Made by a program: the position numbers and the translations under genes. A stretch of 64,000 bases of DNA from Przewalskia tangutica (lineage: Eukaryota; Streptophyta; Magnoliopsida; Solanales; Solanaceae): the NCBI GenBank assembly GCA_029844215.1, contig JAQGDG010000256.1:124001-188000 (forward strand), given 5' to 3'. Within the stretch, counting starts at the first letter, position 1; each line of letters begins with the position of its first letter. The notes under the pieces were generated by a model, which did no database searches, was not told where the DNA came from, and saw only the letters and a program-made list of their open reading frames with translations. Of this stretch, positions 1 through 10,896 are shown in pieces.

Positions 1-420
1 TAAGGTCAGCGTTACACTCTACCCTCCCCATACCCCACGGTGGTGGGATTTCACTGGGAATGTTGTTGTTGTTGTATGTTGTTGCCAAACCCTTAATCTA
101 ATATTATATATTATTCTAAACTCTCCCCAAAACCTGCTATCTGTTTTCACATCGCGCTCCAAAAGAGTTGTTCACACTTCATAGGCTTAGGATCCCAAGA
201 ATACCTCTCTTTCGTACTTATGATTAATAATTGTCTTCCACATATAGCAATATTATTATCATTCCATCTCCACAACCACTTATAGAGGAGACATTTTTAA
301 GTCCCTCACACAAAGCCATCTGTTTCATTCTTTTGTTCTTTATGACTACTATCTTATAAAATCCCTTCTCAGCTTACTGATCCACATCTCCACTTTTGTT
401 GGGATTGGTATTAGTGACAT
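1..420. other. AT-rich sequence with no gene recognised
   Basis: I see no coding potential or repeat boundary here. A short GTT-rich run near 60-85 is simple sequence. The stretch may be the 3' flank or 3' end of the LINE remnant that follows on the minus strand, but no poly(A)/poly(T) tail or target duplication can be identified. Confidence 0.4.
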
Positions 421-1990
421 TAAATAAATGGGGATTCCATTGAAAACAATATTCACTAGTTCAATCTCCCATGAAAACAGATATACTGCTTTTTCAAGAA
501 AACCAATTTTTTTCTCACACTTGTCTATAACACCCTGCTAAATACTAGTATCATGTCTCTTGGCACCGAGGTTAATCCAAGGTAAGTAGTGGTAACTTCT
601 CGGTGTTACAACCCAAAATTTCAGCGCAGTCTTCAATAAGATATCCACGTTTACAGAGATAAGACTAATTTTGTTTAGGTTTATCTTAAGCCCAGAAACT
701 AATTCAAACGCCAAAAGTAAACTCTCATATGCAAGAGTTGCATTCTTTTTTTATAAGGTCACACACTGTTTCGGAAAGTGTGAAGTGTAAAAGTTGTATT
801 CTATCAGCTTCCAGCGTCATATGCATATAGAATATGATTAATTTCCACAAGAGCACCTTAAATCTCAAATCCTTTTATCCATCCTTTGCAAGAAGCTCTA
901 TGCAAATCTTAGAGACAGTGGATCTCCTTGCCGCTTAAGGTCCCTTTGAGATTTTAAAAATTCTTCTGGACTCCCATTGACCAGGACTAAAAATCTGATA
1001 AGGAAAATGCAAGTTTTGATCCAATGTGTCCATTTGTCTCCAAAATTCATTTGTTATGATGAGAAGGAACTGCCAACTAACATGGTCATATGCCTTCACT
1101 GGACCTAGCTTTTAGACTCCTCCTTCTTTACCCTTCTTGAATAGTAATCAGAAACCCCATTGGCCAACAATGATCCATCTGCAATTTTGCCTTCCTTTAA
1201 TAAAACCAGATACCAATTTATCCACAAGCCTTTATTTTACCTTTCAATCAAAGCTTTGGCAAGAATTTACATATAAGTCCCCCAAAGACTGATAGGCATG
1301 TATGTCTTTAATATTCATTGCTCTTTTCTTCTCTAGGATGAGAGCCATAATGTTGCATTGAAGCTCTTCTCAAAAGTTTCTTTCTGATAAAAGAACTCCA
1401 CAGTCTTCAAGATGTCGTTCTTTACAATCTTCCGACATTTTTGGAAGAATGTCATATTAAATCTATCCGGCCTCGGTGCTTTGACACCTTCAAACATGTT
1501 AATCACTTCACTACTTTCCTCCTCAGTAGTCAAATGTTATCCTCATCTTGTAATTTGAAAATTGTCTCATAGACATGGAATTTTTTTATCTTCAAACCTT
1601 GTGACATTAAAGTCCATGAGAATGCATCTAAAGACTGTTAATTTCTTCCAGCCAAACAGAAACCGTATGAACTTGTCGAAACAGTTCCATCTTCTTTTAT
1701 CCCATGAAATAACAGTGCCCCACTGTTGCCCTTTGACTCCATGGCGAATCAGTTTCCCTAGATTTGTCTTATGATTGATGAACTATATATTTTCATCTTT
1801 GTTTCAGTAAAGCAAACAAGAAGAATTCCGCTAACCATTTTTAATTTCTAATCATCATTAATTCCCTTAACATTCCAAAAAAAATCATCTTCATCTTCTA
1901 TTATTCATAGGATTCCTACCCCCTCCTTTACTCATAGTGTCAACCCCAAAATTCATATAGATTTGCAGCAGCTTCACCTCTCTGAGAAAA
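420..1990 (-). mobile_element. Degenerate LINE (non-LTR retrotransposon) ORF2 remnant
   Basis: Read on the minus strand, this interval encodes broken pieces of a plant LINE ORF2, which would carry endonuclease and reverse transcriptase. The clearest piece is 1533-1333, with KAPRPDRFNM where the family has KAPGPDGFNM, followed by a match to the FekSfNat-type motif (FEKSFNATLWL). Upstream, around 1790-1560, lie peptides like the endonuclease region (DFNVTRF). Downstream, around 830-540, are peptides like the RT C-terminal region. The catalytic box at 827-816 reads YAYD rather than YADD. Stops and frameshifts interrupt every frame, so it cannot make a functional protein. Boundaries are approximate because I find no target duplication or tail. 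The family assignment rests on motif order and is fairly secure; the clade is not determined. Confidence 0.75.
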
Positions 1991-2390
1991 TTTGATTCAT
2001 TACCTTCATATCAGGGAAGCATAAGTATATCCACAAAGCTTGCACTGCAAGCGTAAAGATGTAACCTTCCATTGTCCTAGCCAGTGTAAGGTCATCTTCC
2101 TTTGCTTTCAAATATCACCCAAACCCATTGACTCGCCGATCGAATTGTATAGCATATTGCAATATCTCAGCACAACCATTTCTCTAACTCATTTTTTCAA
2201 TAAATCTGTTTTCTCTAATATTATCTTTTAATGCTTGTCTCAGAAAAGACAAAAGAGCAGAAATTCTGAGTTTAGTTTAAGCATTCCAGAGAGGAACATT
2301 TTTTTTTTCTGAAATCCCTCTGCATTAAACACCTGGTAACAACTATTGGGAAAGTAAATGTACTTTCTATTTAACAAGTTTTCTGAACAC
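1990..2390. other. AT-rich spacer, nothing recognised
   Basis: Only short unconvincing ORFs are present. The left part may be the 5' end of the minus-strand LINE, but no motif supports this. Confidence 0.35.
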
Positions 2391-2907
2391 TCATTTATCT
2401 TTTGGTTGGCTACTAAGCAAAGGTACCTGTTTCCTGAACATTCTTGAATTCAGTGAAGCAGCAAGATTCTTGCAAGTTAAATGATACAAAAGCATTTCAA
2501 AAATCAAAAAGGATGATAATAAGCCGAAAAGAGTACATACCTTGTTGGATTGAAAAGGTGAAGAAAGAGAGGTAAAAACACAGGAAAACGAAGAACCAAA
2601 TTTAACTGTCATTCTTATTCTTCACAATTAACAGTGGCACTTCAAATCAATGAATGGATTTTCCTGAATCCAGTTGATTCCAAGAAAATTGAGGAAAGAA
2701 ATGGTTGACACTTATGGGGTTTTAGCAAGAAAGGCGCTACTTTGGGTTCTCTCTGTGTATATTCTTCTCTTCTACTTCTCTATTTGTTCCCTTGTGGGGT
2801 TGAAGTCACAAATTTGGACAAGCTTACCCTTTTTATGTCGCCTTCTAAACATTGTAAGGAACCGTTTGGTACAGCTTAATTGTAAGGAACCGTTTGGTAC
2901 AGCTTAA
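2391..2907 (-). other. Unassigned; weak resemblance to the 5' end of a plant gene
   Basis: On the minus strand a purine-rich stretch resembling a 5' leader (about 2850-2620) is followed by an ATG at 2612 and a short ORF. Within it the sequence AACAAG/GTATGT (about 2545) is a good plant splice-donor match. Further on, CTTGCAAG (about 2475) could serve as an acceptor. The encoded peptide is not recognisable. The stretch is bounded on one side by repeats and on the other by the LINE remnant, so if it was a first exon the rest of the gene is not in view. Chance is a real alternative. Confidence 0.12.
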
Positions 2908-2960
2908 TTGTAAGGAACCGTTTGGTACAGCTTAATTGTAAGGAACGTTTGGTACAGTTT
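2851..2960. repeat. 28-bp tandem repeat, three full copies plus a diverged fourth
   Basis: Units start at 2851, 2879 and 2907 and read ATTGTAAGGAACCGTTTGG plus TACAGCTTA. A fourth diverged copy at 2935 runs into the left terminal inverted repeat of the fold-back element. The unit contains the CCGTTTGGTAC sequence of that terminus, so the array appears to be an expansion of the element's own end. Confidence 0.85.
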
Positions 2961-4470
2961 ATTAAAAAGAGCTTTTAGAAATAGAACTTTTAGAATTAGA
3001 ACTTTTCTAAGTAGAGTTTTTATCAAAAAATTATTAGGTGTTTGGTTGTCAATAAAAAAAATGATTTGCCATAAGAAATGGGCAAAATTAACCTCTAGTC
3101 CCACAAGTAGGGATGTCAATGGGGCGGGGCGGGGGCGGAGGAAGGGTACTCCGTACCCGTACCCACCACCTAAAACACACCCCCCATCCCCTCCCCACCA
3201 CCCATCACGGATAGTAATTCCTCCACCCGTCCCCGCCCCACTTACTCCGCGCGGGTACCCACTTACCCGGCGGGTACCCATTAATCTTATTCTCTTTTTC
3301 TGACGGTCTCGAAAAAATGATTAACTAGTTTTCAGGATTTGCCTTGTCAAAAAGACGAACTCAACTATACACAGAGCTCTCCAGATTGACTTTTGAATCT
3401 CTCAGTTAACCATCTTTTCACATCTTTTCACTGCAAGATCAAGGTTTTAACTTAGCATAAATGCTCGCTGAAAAGTTGGCCAACATTAAAACACAAATGA
3501 TGGGCATTCCAAGGTTAGAGTTGTTTCATCCACACATGCAAGCCTAACCTAAGCATACATTCTATTAAACTTACTATTTTCATATACCAGAGATGCAAAT
3601 GGACAATAAAAGTAGATTAGCCTACTAATATTATTTTCAGGATTTCCATAATTAGGAGCATGAAACTCAGTTGTGAACAAAGGGGAAACTAAACAACAAG
3701 TAAATGGAAGAGGTACTTTCATGATTAGTACAAAGCCATTTTATAAACAAAGGGATGAGAATGCATTCAGATCGATGCAACTCTTGTTTATGTTAAAAAA
3801 AATGGAAAGAGGTACTTTCATGATTTTCACGGTGCGGGTTGGCTCAAGTCATATTTTAAATCAAAGGGCCAAATAAATTCATAAATAGCCTAATTTAACT
3901 AATAGACGATACGGATATGGGCGGTGCGGGTACGGTCGGTGTGGGTACGGTTCGGATAGCGGGGCGGGGCGGGTGCGGGGCGGGTCTTATATGAAATCCA
4001 CCCCCGCCCCACTACCCATGGCGGGTAACACTTTTGATACCCATACCCGCCCCATCACCCACCAAACCATCCCACATACCCGCCCAGGCGGAGTGCGGCG
4101 ATGCACCGTGTTACCCGCCCCACTGACATCCCTACCCACAAGCCCAAAATTTGAGCTTTTGGAAATAGAGGCCAAAAGCACTTTTGGCAAATCCAAAAGC
4201 TCAAGTGCCCGTTTGGTTGGGCTTTTGGAAAAAAAAATTGAGTCGATGAAAATGGAAAAAGTGTTTTTGGCTTCCAAAAGCATTTTTGGCCTCTATTTCC
4301 AAAAGCTCAAATTTTGGGCTTTTGGGAGTAGAGGTTGATTTTGTCCATTTTTTAAGTCAAAAACATTTTTTTTATTGACAATCAAACACCTAACAACTTT
4401 TTTATAAAAGCTCTACTTCTAAAAGTTGTACTTCTAAAAGCTCTTTTTAATAAGATGTACCAAACGGGCC
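2935..4470. mobile_element. Fold-back MITE-like element split by a hAT-like insertion
   Basis: The left arm (about 2940-3099) and the right arm (about 4320-4470) are imperfect inverted complements over roughly 155 bp. Both ends carry CGTTTGGTAC followed by TTATTAAAAAGAGC and repeated CTTTTAGAA motifs; the right end is GTACCAAACGGGCC. Between them, 4143-4190 and 4265-4325 form a second inverted pair, so the right half can itself fold. No coding sequence is present. The GGGCCCGTTTGG end is common to several non-autonomous plant DNA transposons. The superfamily is not settled and no clean target duplication is visible, partly because the left end is amplified into the 28-bp array. Confidence 0.7.
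3108..4134. mobile_element. Non-autonomous hAT-like (Ac/Ds type) element, 1,027 bp, 8-bp TSD
   Basis: The element begins TAGGGATGTCAATGGGGCGG and ends CCGCCCCACTGACATCCCTA, giving terminal inverted repeats of about 20 bp with two mismatches. It is flanked by a perfect 8-bp duplication CCCACAAG (3100-3107 and 4135-4142). The TAGGGATG end and 8-bp TSD fit the hAT superfamily, where Ac ends in (C/T)AGGGATGAAA. Both subterminal zones (3119-3290 and 3905-4130) are extremely rich in GGGGCGGGG/CCCGCCCC and ACCCATACCC motifs, as subterminal transposase-binding repeats can be. The middle, 3300-3900, is AT-rich and shows no transposase; the ORFs over the GC-rich ends are low-complexity artefacts. The element sits inside the fold-back MITE and is younger than it. 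Confidence 0.88.
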
Positions 4471-4477
4471 CTTAGTC

Positions 4478-4935
4478 TAGGATGGCAATTGAGGGCAGGT
4501 GCGGTACTATCACCGCACCCGCATCCGTCAGAAAATTTATATTTTTATATTTATCACTTGTGTCGGGTATATTTTTAACATTCATACTCACTTAGGTGGA
4601 TATATTTCTAAATGCATACCCGCTCCATCACCTAAGTGAATATTCGACACCCGTCAATACCCGGCGAAGCAATGACTACACTAAGTAGGATTTTGCCTCA
4701 AAATTCATTATTATTGAACTTATGGGATGCTAAATTATGTGTGCCAAATTATTTGGGCTTTAGATAAATATAAAGTTGTACAAATAAAATTATAGTTGGC
4801 GGGTATAAGACGAGTGGGTGGATCTGGGGGCGGAAGAGGCGGGTATGAGGCGGATATAACTGCAAATCCACCACCTATCTGTATCCGCCTACTATCCGCC
4901 AAAGTTATACCCATACCCGTCTATTACCATCCCTA
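4478..4935. mobile_element. Second hAT-like non-autonomous relic, about 458 bp
   Basis: The ends TAGGATGGCAAT and ATTACCATCCCTA are near-inverted complements of each other and resemble the hAT-like element just upstream. Inside the ends are GC-rich runs of the same style (GGGCAGGTGCGG, GGTGGATCTGGGGGCGG, ATACCCATACCCG). The 8-bp flanks (CCTTAGTC and ATTGTACT) do not match, so there is no target duplication. No coding sequence. Confidence 0.6.
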
Positions 4936-4984
4936 ATTGTACTAGCCTCGACACCTCATATTTAACTTTATGCTAATATTCTCT

Positions 4985-5003
4985 TTATATATATATATAT
5001 ATA
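4985..5003. repeat. (TA)n microsatellite at the left EPRV boundary
   Basis: A short TA tract lies immediately outside the left end of the viral locus. A matching TA tract lies at the right end (27084-27099). Confidence 0.9.
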
Positions 5004-6480
5004 AATTAGGTCGAGGATCTAAAGAGGATAATAAACAGGAAGGAACTGGTATATAAGGGATTGAATAATAAACTGATAATAGAAAAAGACAGAAAGTAAA
5101 GTAAGATTAACGTACAAATTAAGGTTTCAAGTTATGGAAACCATAATTCAAAGGTTCTGCGGGAATTTAAATAAAGTAGGCGGATGAACTGACCATAGAT
5201 TTAAGTAAGTAGGTGGTAGAACCAACCATGTATTTAATGCAGAAATTTAAAAAATTTAAAAGCATGAAGTATTTAAAAGATTAGGAGGTAGTACCATCCA
5301 TAATCATATTTATTCAAAACATAAATACTTACAAAGATTTGAAAACATTCAAGGAGATCCTTGAGAGTTTGCAAGGTATTTTGGGGATTTTGGGTAAGGT
5401 ATTTGGATGAGAGAAGTTGGTGTTCATATGATATGGGTCATATGAGGAATTTTGGTATTTTATCCTAACTAAGAGAAGTGTTAGAGAGAGACTCTCAACT
5501 ATTACAAATCTAAATTCTTAAACTTAGGAAAGAAAAAGCTTATCTAAGAGAAAGGGATTCTCCTTTTATAGGAGAATTACAAAGTGGGATTTAACTATTA
5601 CAAATAATATTTTAATAATTGAACTATTCCTCCGAGTGGAGAATGATGTCACCCATGACCTCATTGTTTTTGTCTTCATCTCGAATTATTGTTGGAATTT
5701 TAGCTTCAACTGTTCGCGCATTTTCTTTTGTTGGTTATGATTTCATGTCGGAATTTTAACTAATCTCTATTCCGGGCATTGTCTTTTCTTGGCAACTTTC
5801 ATTCGAAATCTATTTTTGCCAAAAATTGGACTGTCTCCAGTGTCAGTAATCAATTATTGTCAAAAATTGAACTGTCTTCGGTGTCAGTTTCATGTCCTTC
5901 TAATCATTTAACCTAAACAGGACGACTTGCGGGTACTTTAAAACTGTCTTATCATCTGATTTTAAATCTTCTTCAGACAGTTATTTTTATTTTCTGCAAA
6001 CCATATGAATACTTATGGCCAATGATTTTTTTTGTGTAACAAGTGTAATGGCACAAAAAAAAATTGAACCAAACTTGTTGGTAATTTTAGTATTTAAAAA
6101 AGGAAAAAATAGTTTAGTAAAAATACGGGGGTTTTGAAATCCCATGTTTTGAAAAACCATTTTTGTCTAAAAATTTATTTTAGAGTAACTCGTATTTACT
6201 ACAAGTTAGAAATTTAGAAATTGTTTTGAGAAAGAATTTTTGAAAATTCTTTTTCTCTATTTTTGGAAAAACATTTAGTTTAATCATCTTTTGTACTTTG
6301 GATGATCCTTTGTTGGACTTCGGATGATCCTCTGTTTATGAACCAGTAATTGTATCAACAAATTTTGAATCTATAATTGTATCAACTTCTTTCTTCAATG
6401 TATCAATTTTTTCTGAATCCGTAATTCTCTTTTCTTTCTTCTTCTGGGAGATTTGTGAGGGATTTTTTAGGCATTTTCTC
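5004..6480 (-). other. EPRV minus copy: terminal non-coding region
   Basis: This is the region downstream of the RNase H end in the minus copy. The part 5004-5680 is closely similar, in inverted orientation, to 26410-27082 of the plus copy, so it is the shared terminal/intergenic region of the virus. The part 5680-6480 is AT-rich with no long ORF. It stands where the plus copy has its downstream Cys-rich ORF, so most of that ORF is missing here. In caulimovirids the intergenic region carries the promoter of the pregenomic RNA and its polyadenylation signal. Confidence 0.65.
5552..5579 (-). promoter_or_regulatory. Candidate EPRV promoter TATA box inside a small palindrome
   Basis: On the minus strand TATAAAAGG lies at 5570-5562, inside the viral intergenic region. 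It sits within an inverted repeat (ATTCTCC, loop with the TATA box, GGAGAAT). The aligned site in the plus copy (near 26525, CTTTGTCCCC) lacks this palindrome, while the flanks on both sides match. Assignment as the pregenomic RNA promoter rests on position and consensus only. Confidence 0.45.
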
Positions 6481-6489
6481 TGTTTTGGA

Positions 6490-8120
6490 GGAATTCGCGG
6501 GTTAGAAAATCTGGAATGGAATTTGTTTCTCCTCTAATATATTCAATATCAAAATCAAAAATACTGAGAATTGCTTGCTATCGTGCAAACATTTGTTTTG
6601 ATGCAAGGTTTTGAACATCCTTTTGTAAAACCTCTTTAGCACTTTTGCAGTCGACTCTAAGTAAAAAAAAATTGATTTAGTAAATCACTTTGAAATTTTT
6701 GTATGCATAAGACGATGTTCAAAATTTCTTTTTTAATGGTAGAATAGTTTTTATGGGTATCATTCCAATGGGACAAGGTGTACTGGACTATACATTCTTT
6801 TCCCCCTGATTTTTGTTTCAAGATCCCCCCGTATCCTAAATCTGAGGCATCTATCTCTACTATCTTAGGTAGTTGAGGGTCTGCTATATGAAGACACGGT
6901 ATTTCTAGTACTTTTTTCTTGATTTTCTGGACACAAATAGTATGGTTGTTAGTCCATGGAGCATGGTTTTTCTTAGTCTATCATGAAGTAGTTTTGCCAT
7001 CTTATTGATTTCCGGACAAAAATCTAAAACATAATTAAGTTGCCTAAGAATCTTTGCAACTGAGTTTTGTCAAAGATTTTGTCAGGGAATTTGTTTGCAA
7101 ATTCTAAAGATCTTTCTATGGGAGTGATTTTACCTTGGGATAAATAATGTCCTACAAATCTTATCGTAGTCTGAAACATGTTCATTTTTTACTTGGATAC
7201 TACCAATCCATTTTTCTTAGTGACATAAAAGAATGTTTTAAGATGTTTGAAATGTTCTTCTATGGAGTTTGAGAAGATTAAAACACCATCAATATAAACT
7301 ATGCAAAATTTTGAATAATCATTGAAAACATCATTCATTATTCGTTGGAATTCTGAAGGGGCATTTTTAGACCAAAAGGCATTACATTCCATTCGTATTG
7401 CCCAAAGGGTACCGTAAGACGGTTTTATAACGATCTTTCGCAGAAATTTGGACTTGCCAAAAATCTGATTTCATGTCAAATTTTGAAAATATTAAAGCAG
7501 AATGTAATTTTTGTAGCAAGTCTTTTTTGTTTGAAATTGGGTATCTAATTCATTCTAGGGCTGTGTTCAAGGGTTTATAATTTATTACCAATCTAGGAAG
7601 TCCTCTTTCTATTTCGGAATTTTTATTTACATAGAAAACAGCACAACTCCAAGGGGATCGAGATTTGAAAATTAGTTTTTTATTTTCAAGATCTTGAATT
7701 TTTTTTATGCAATGTTGTTCAAGGTCACTATTCATTTCAATGGGTCTGGCCTTTGTTGGAATTTGTCTTTCGTGAAAATCTTTTTCATAAAGAAGATCTA
7801 CTATGTGTTGTTTTCTGCTCCAAAAAGCATTTGGGATATCGGAACATATTTCGGCTTCGAAGATATTTTGGAGTTTAGAAATTTGTTTTTTAACTTCGGG
7901 TATTTCTAATTGTGTATTTAATCTTTTAAAAGAAACCTCTTTTTCAGTTTCTTGTAGGTGGTATGATTTTCCTTGTATTTTTGCGTTTATACCATCTTCA
8001 TGTATCGAACATGTTCTTATTATGTTTAAATTTCTTGTTTTTGGTTTTGCTATAAAATGGAATTTTAATTTCTTTTTATTAAATTTAAAAGATACGGAAT
8101 CGCTTTCGTCTTATAAGGAG
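6490..8120 (-). pseudogene. EPRV minus copy: reverse transcriptase and RNase H, broken
   Basis: Broken frames on the minus strand encode the caulimovirid pol region, which copies pregenomic RNA into DNA in the cytoplasm. In order: a segment upstream of RT (about 8120-7740); the start of RT with LVINYKPLN (7735-7550); the finger/palm region; the catalytic box (7296-7285), which reads YIDG where YIDD is expected; connection and RNase H pieces with many stops (7190-6540); and the RNase H C-terminus, with SIPDFLTREF at about 6524-6495. Frameshifts separate nearly every segment. The loss of the second catalytic Asp and the many stops mean no activity. The plus copy has no counterpart to this block. 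Confidence 0.85.
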
Positions 8121-8426
8121 TGATGAGATTTATAAACGGTGTTCCTAAGATGACGGAACTGTGTATGTCATCTGTTAAAAAAACGGTGTTGTTATAGAAA
8201 CTCCGTTGTTTTCAATGGTTGCGCTGGTTTTTGAATAAATTTTGATTTTAGTGTCATTAGCAGCCTTTACTCTTTCACGAGTTTTTTCTCTGAACTTTTT
8301 GGTACTATGTCTGTTTTTATAAATCTGCACTTGTATCAAAAAGTGTAATTGTCTGGATTTTAAAGTTATCTGAGAATTTAAGAGTTATTTTTATCAGGTA
8401 TCTCTTTGACGTGATTTGTCTTAAGA
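8100..8426 (-). pseudogene. EPRV minus copy: C-terminal part of aspartic protease
   Basis: Minus-strand peptides here match the C-terminal half of the protease in the plus copy, including an ILGTPFxNLITPYK-like stretch that corresponds to 24296-24340. The N-terminal half with the catalytic Asp should continue to the left-hand side of the solo LTR insertion, but at 15271 the viral sequence resumes in the coiled-coil region and only part of the protease is accounted for. Stops are present. Confidence 0.6.
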
Positions 8427-8980
8427 TGTTACACCCCGTAATTCCAGGGAAATGAAATGAGAACGTAAGTTAGGATATAAGATTTGAATGTTGGAAGGAA
8501 AGTATATTTAAATTTTCTATATGAAATAATTTTGGATGCAACAAATGTGACGACAAGAATTAATACTAGTAGTTGAATTCTTTTCAATTGAGTTACGGAC
8601 TTAGTGATGAATTATGAAGTCTTGGCATTGATAATATGGGGTCCACCGAAAATTTCACAATTTTGTGGGCCCATCAAAATATTAAGAATTTTGGCTAAGT
8701 GTGGAGATATTTTTGTGAAGAGAATATATGACCAATAAGAGGGTGACACGTGTCCCTCCCCACTTGTGTTACAAGTTCCACCTATATAGATAAGTCTTGC
8801 AAGACTTATTGGCACCACTATCTTCTCCTCCAAATATCTTTTTTCTCTTCTTTCTCCCTTAAATTTTCGATTTTCCCTAGCCAAAGTGAAGAACAAGAGT
8901 TACTTATTTTCTCCTAGATTAAGTTCATTAACTAAGTTCTAAGCCAAGTTAACTCTCCAAAACAATGGGTCACAGTTTTG

Positions 8981-9968
8981 GCTTGAAAACTGTCTTGAAA
9001 CCCTAAGCTTGGAGATGAACTTTTTGGAAGAAAAACATGAAAGCAAGATGGTTACAAGCTTTTAGAGGATACATGTGTGTTATTGTAACGTGAAGAGTAG
9101 TGCAAAAAGCAAAGCAGTGGCCGAGACTTGTGGGCTGTTTTGGCTAAAAGTGAAGGTAAGATTTTTTCTTCCTCTTAAAGATTAATGTAAGTTAAATGAT
9201 GTTGTAGCTAAGGGATAAACTTGTGTTAAGTAAAATGGAGAATAAGAAGTGCATGTCACAGTTTTGGGCTATGAGCCGATTTAGTGGACAGTTTTATGTT
9301 GATTTGGTTATTGTTGTTATTAACGTCACTAATTGCATGTTTAAATGAAGGAAATCTTGTTATTAAAAGTTGATATGGTTTATATGAAGTGTTGGAATAT
9401 GAATTGGATTATAAGGAATTATAAAAAGGACTTTGGTATTGTGGTTGTTGGCCGAGACTATCATGAAACTGTTGGCTTGAAAACTGTCTTGAAACCCTAA
9501 GCTTGGAGATGAACTTTTTGGAAGAAAAACATGAAAGCAAGATGGTTACAAGCTTGTAGAGGATACATGTGTGTTATTGTAACGTGAAGAGTAGTTCAAA
9601 AAGCAAAGCAGTGGCCGAGACTTGTGGGCTGTTTTGGCTAAAAGTGAAGGTAAGATTTCTTCTTCCTCTTAAAAATTAATGGAAGTTAAATTATGTTGTA
9701 GCTAAGGGATAAACTTGTGTTAAGTAAAATGGAGAATAAGAAGTGCATGTCACAGTTTTGGGCTATGAGCCGATTTAGTGGACAGTTTTATGTTGATTTG
9801 GTTATTGTTGTTATTAACATCACTAATTGCATGTTTAAATTAAGGAAATCTTGTTGTTAAAAGTTGATATGGTTTATATGAAGTATTGGAATATGAATTG
9901 GATTATAAGGAATTATAAAAAGGGTTTTGGTATTGTGGTTGTTGGCCGAGACTATCATGAAACTGTTG
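8981..9968. repeat. 494-bp tandem duplication inside solo LTR G
   Basis: Sequence starting GCTTGAAAACTGTCTTGAAA at 8981 recurs at 9475 and stays nearly identical until about 9968. The copies differ by scattered substitutions (for example TTTAGAGGA versus TTGTAGAGG), which suggests a duplication more recent than most of the decay in the window. Confidence 0.85.
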
Positions 9969-10734
9969 GATATTGTTGTGCAATTTTAGGGGCTGTTTTG
10001 TGGCGTTATAATGCTGGAAATTTAGTTACCATTATGCATGTTTAATGTGATAATTGCTAATGCATGTCCTAAAGGAATAAGAGTGTAGAAAGGTATAGAA
10101 GAGTTTCACATTTCACCCTCGTTGTTGTTGAAGTATGGATTGTTTTAGTGGACTGTTTTTATATGGATTAAGAGGCCGGATTAACATGAGAAGTAGGTGT
10201 ATGAATCACATTGGTTGATTTTTTGGTTATGCCCTTAATTGGTGCTTGGTTATTGATGTTATTAGCCTCGTTTGGAAGTTGTGGATAGGGTACAAATAGG
10301 GGAAGTGCTGCCCAAATTTTTATATGAAAAAGAGAATCATTACTTGGTATATGATCTACACTAGTAAGCATGGAGTTGATATACGTGTTATTGTTATTAT
10401 AGGTTGAAGTACTAATTGAGGTGTATTCTACTTGTCGTGTTGGTATAGCCGATAAGGTATGTGAAACTATCCTTTCTTCTTTTGGTATGACATTTATATG
10501 AAATGGGTGTACGGCGGACGTACGTATTTCCATTGAATCCTTAATGATACATGACATGATAGTGCCTTGATTTTTCTAAAATGAAAGTTCACTTTAATGA
10601 GTTGTACATGATATGATAGTGTCTTGGTGTTTCTAATATGAAAGTTCATTTTAATGATTTTATTGAGAGTCAAATGATGATTTAAATTGCATAAGGTTGC
10701 TCATGATAGTTATTCATGCAAGCGTTATTATTCC

Positions 10735-10891
10735 ATTTTACCGCGTCCCAGAAAGGGCCGGACAGTATATGATTATTCCACTTTACCGCATCCCAGAAAG
10801 GGTCGGACAGTATATGTGTATAGGTTTACCGCGTCCAAGAAAGGGCCGGGCAGTAGATGATTTTACCGCGTCCTAGAAAGAGTCAGGCAGT
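10735..10891. repeat. Minisatellite in LTR G, first part
   Basis: Units of about 35-45 bp share ACCGCGTCCCAGAAAGGGCC followed by GG(A/G)CAGTATATG. Four units are seen here. The array was cut by solo LTR H at 10897 and continues at 14178. Confidence 0.85.
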
Positions 10892-10896
10892 TTATG

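Noticed and set aside
3046..3303. Proline/lysine-rich ORFs at the hAT-like ends
   Set aside because: They are translations of GGGGCGGGG/CCCGCCCC subterminal repeats, not genes.
9851..10557. ORFs of 64 and 129 aa in LTR G
   Set aside because: Within LTR sequence; the first is shared with a tandem duplicate and neither has a recognisable domain.
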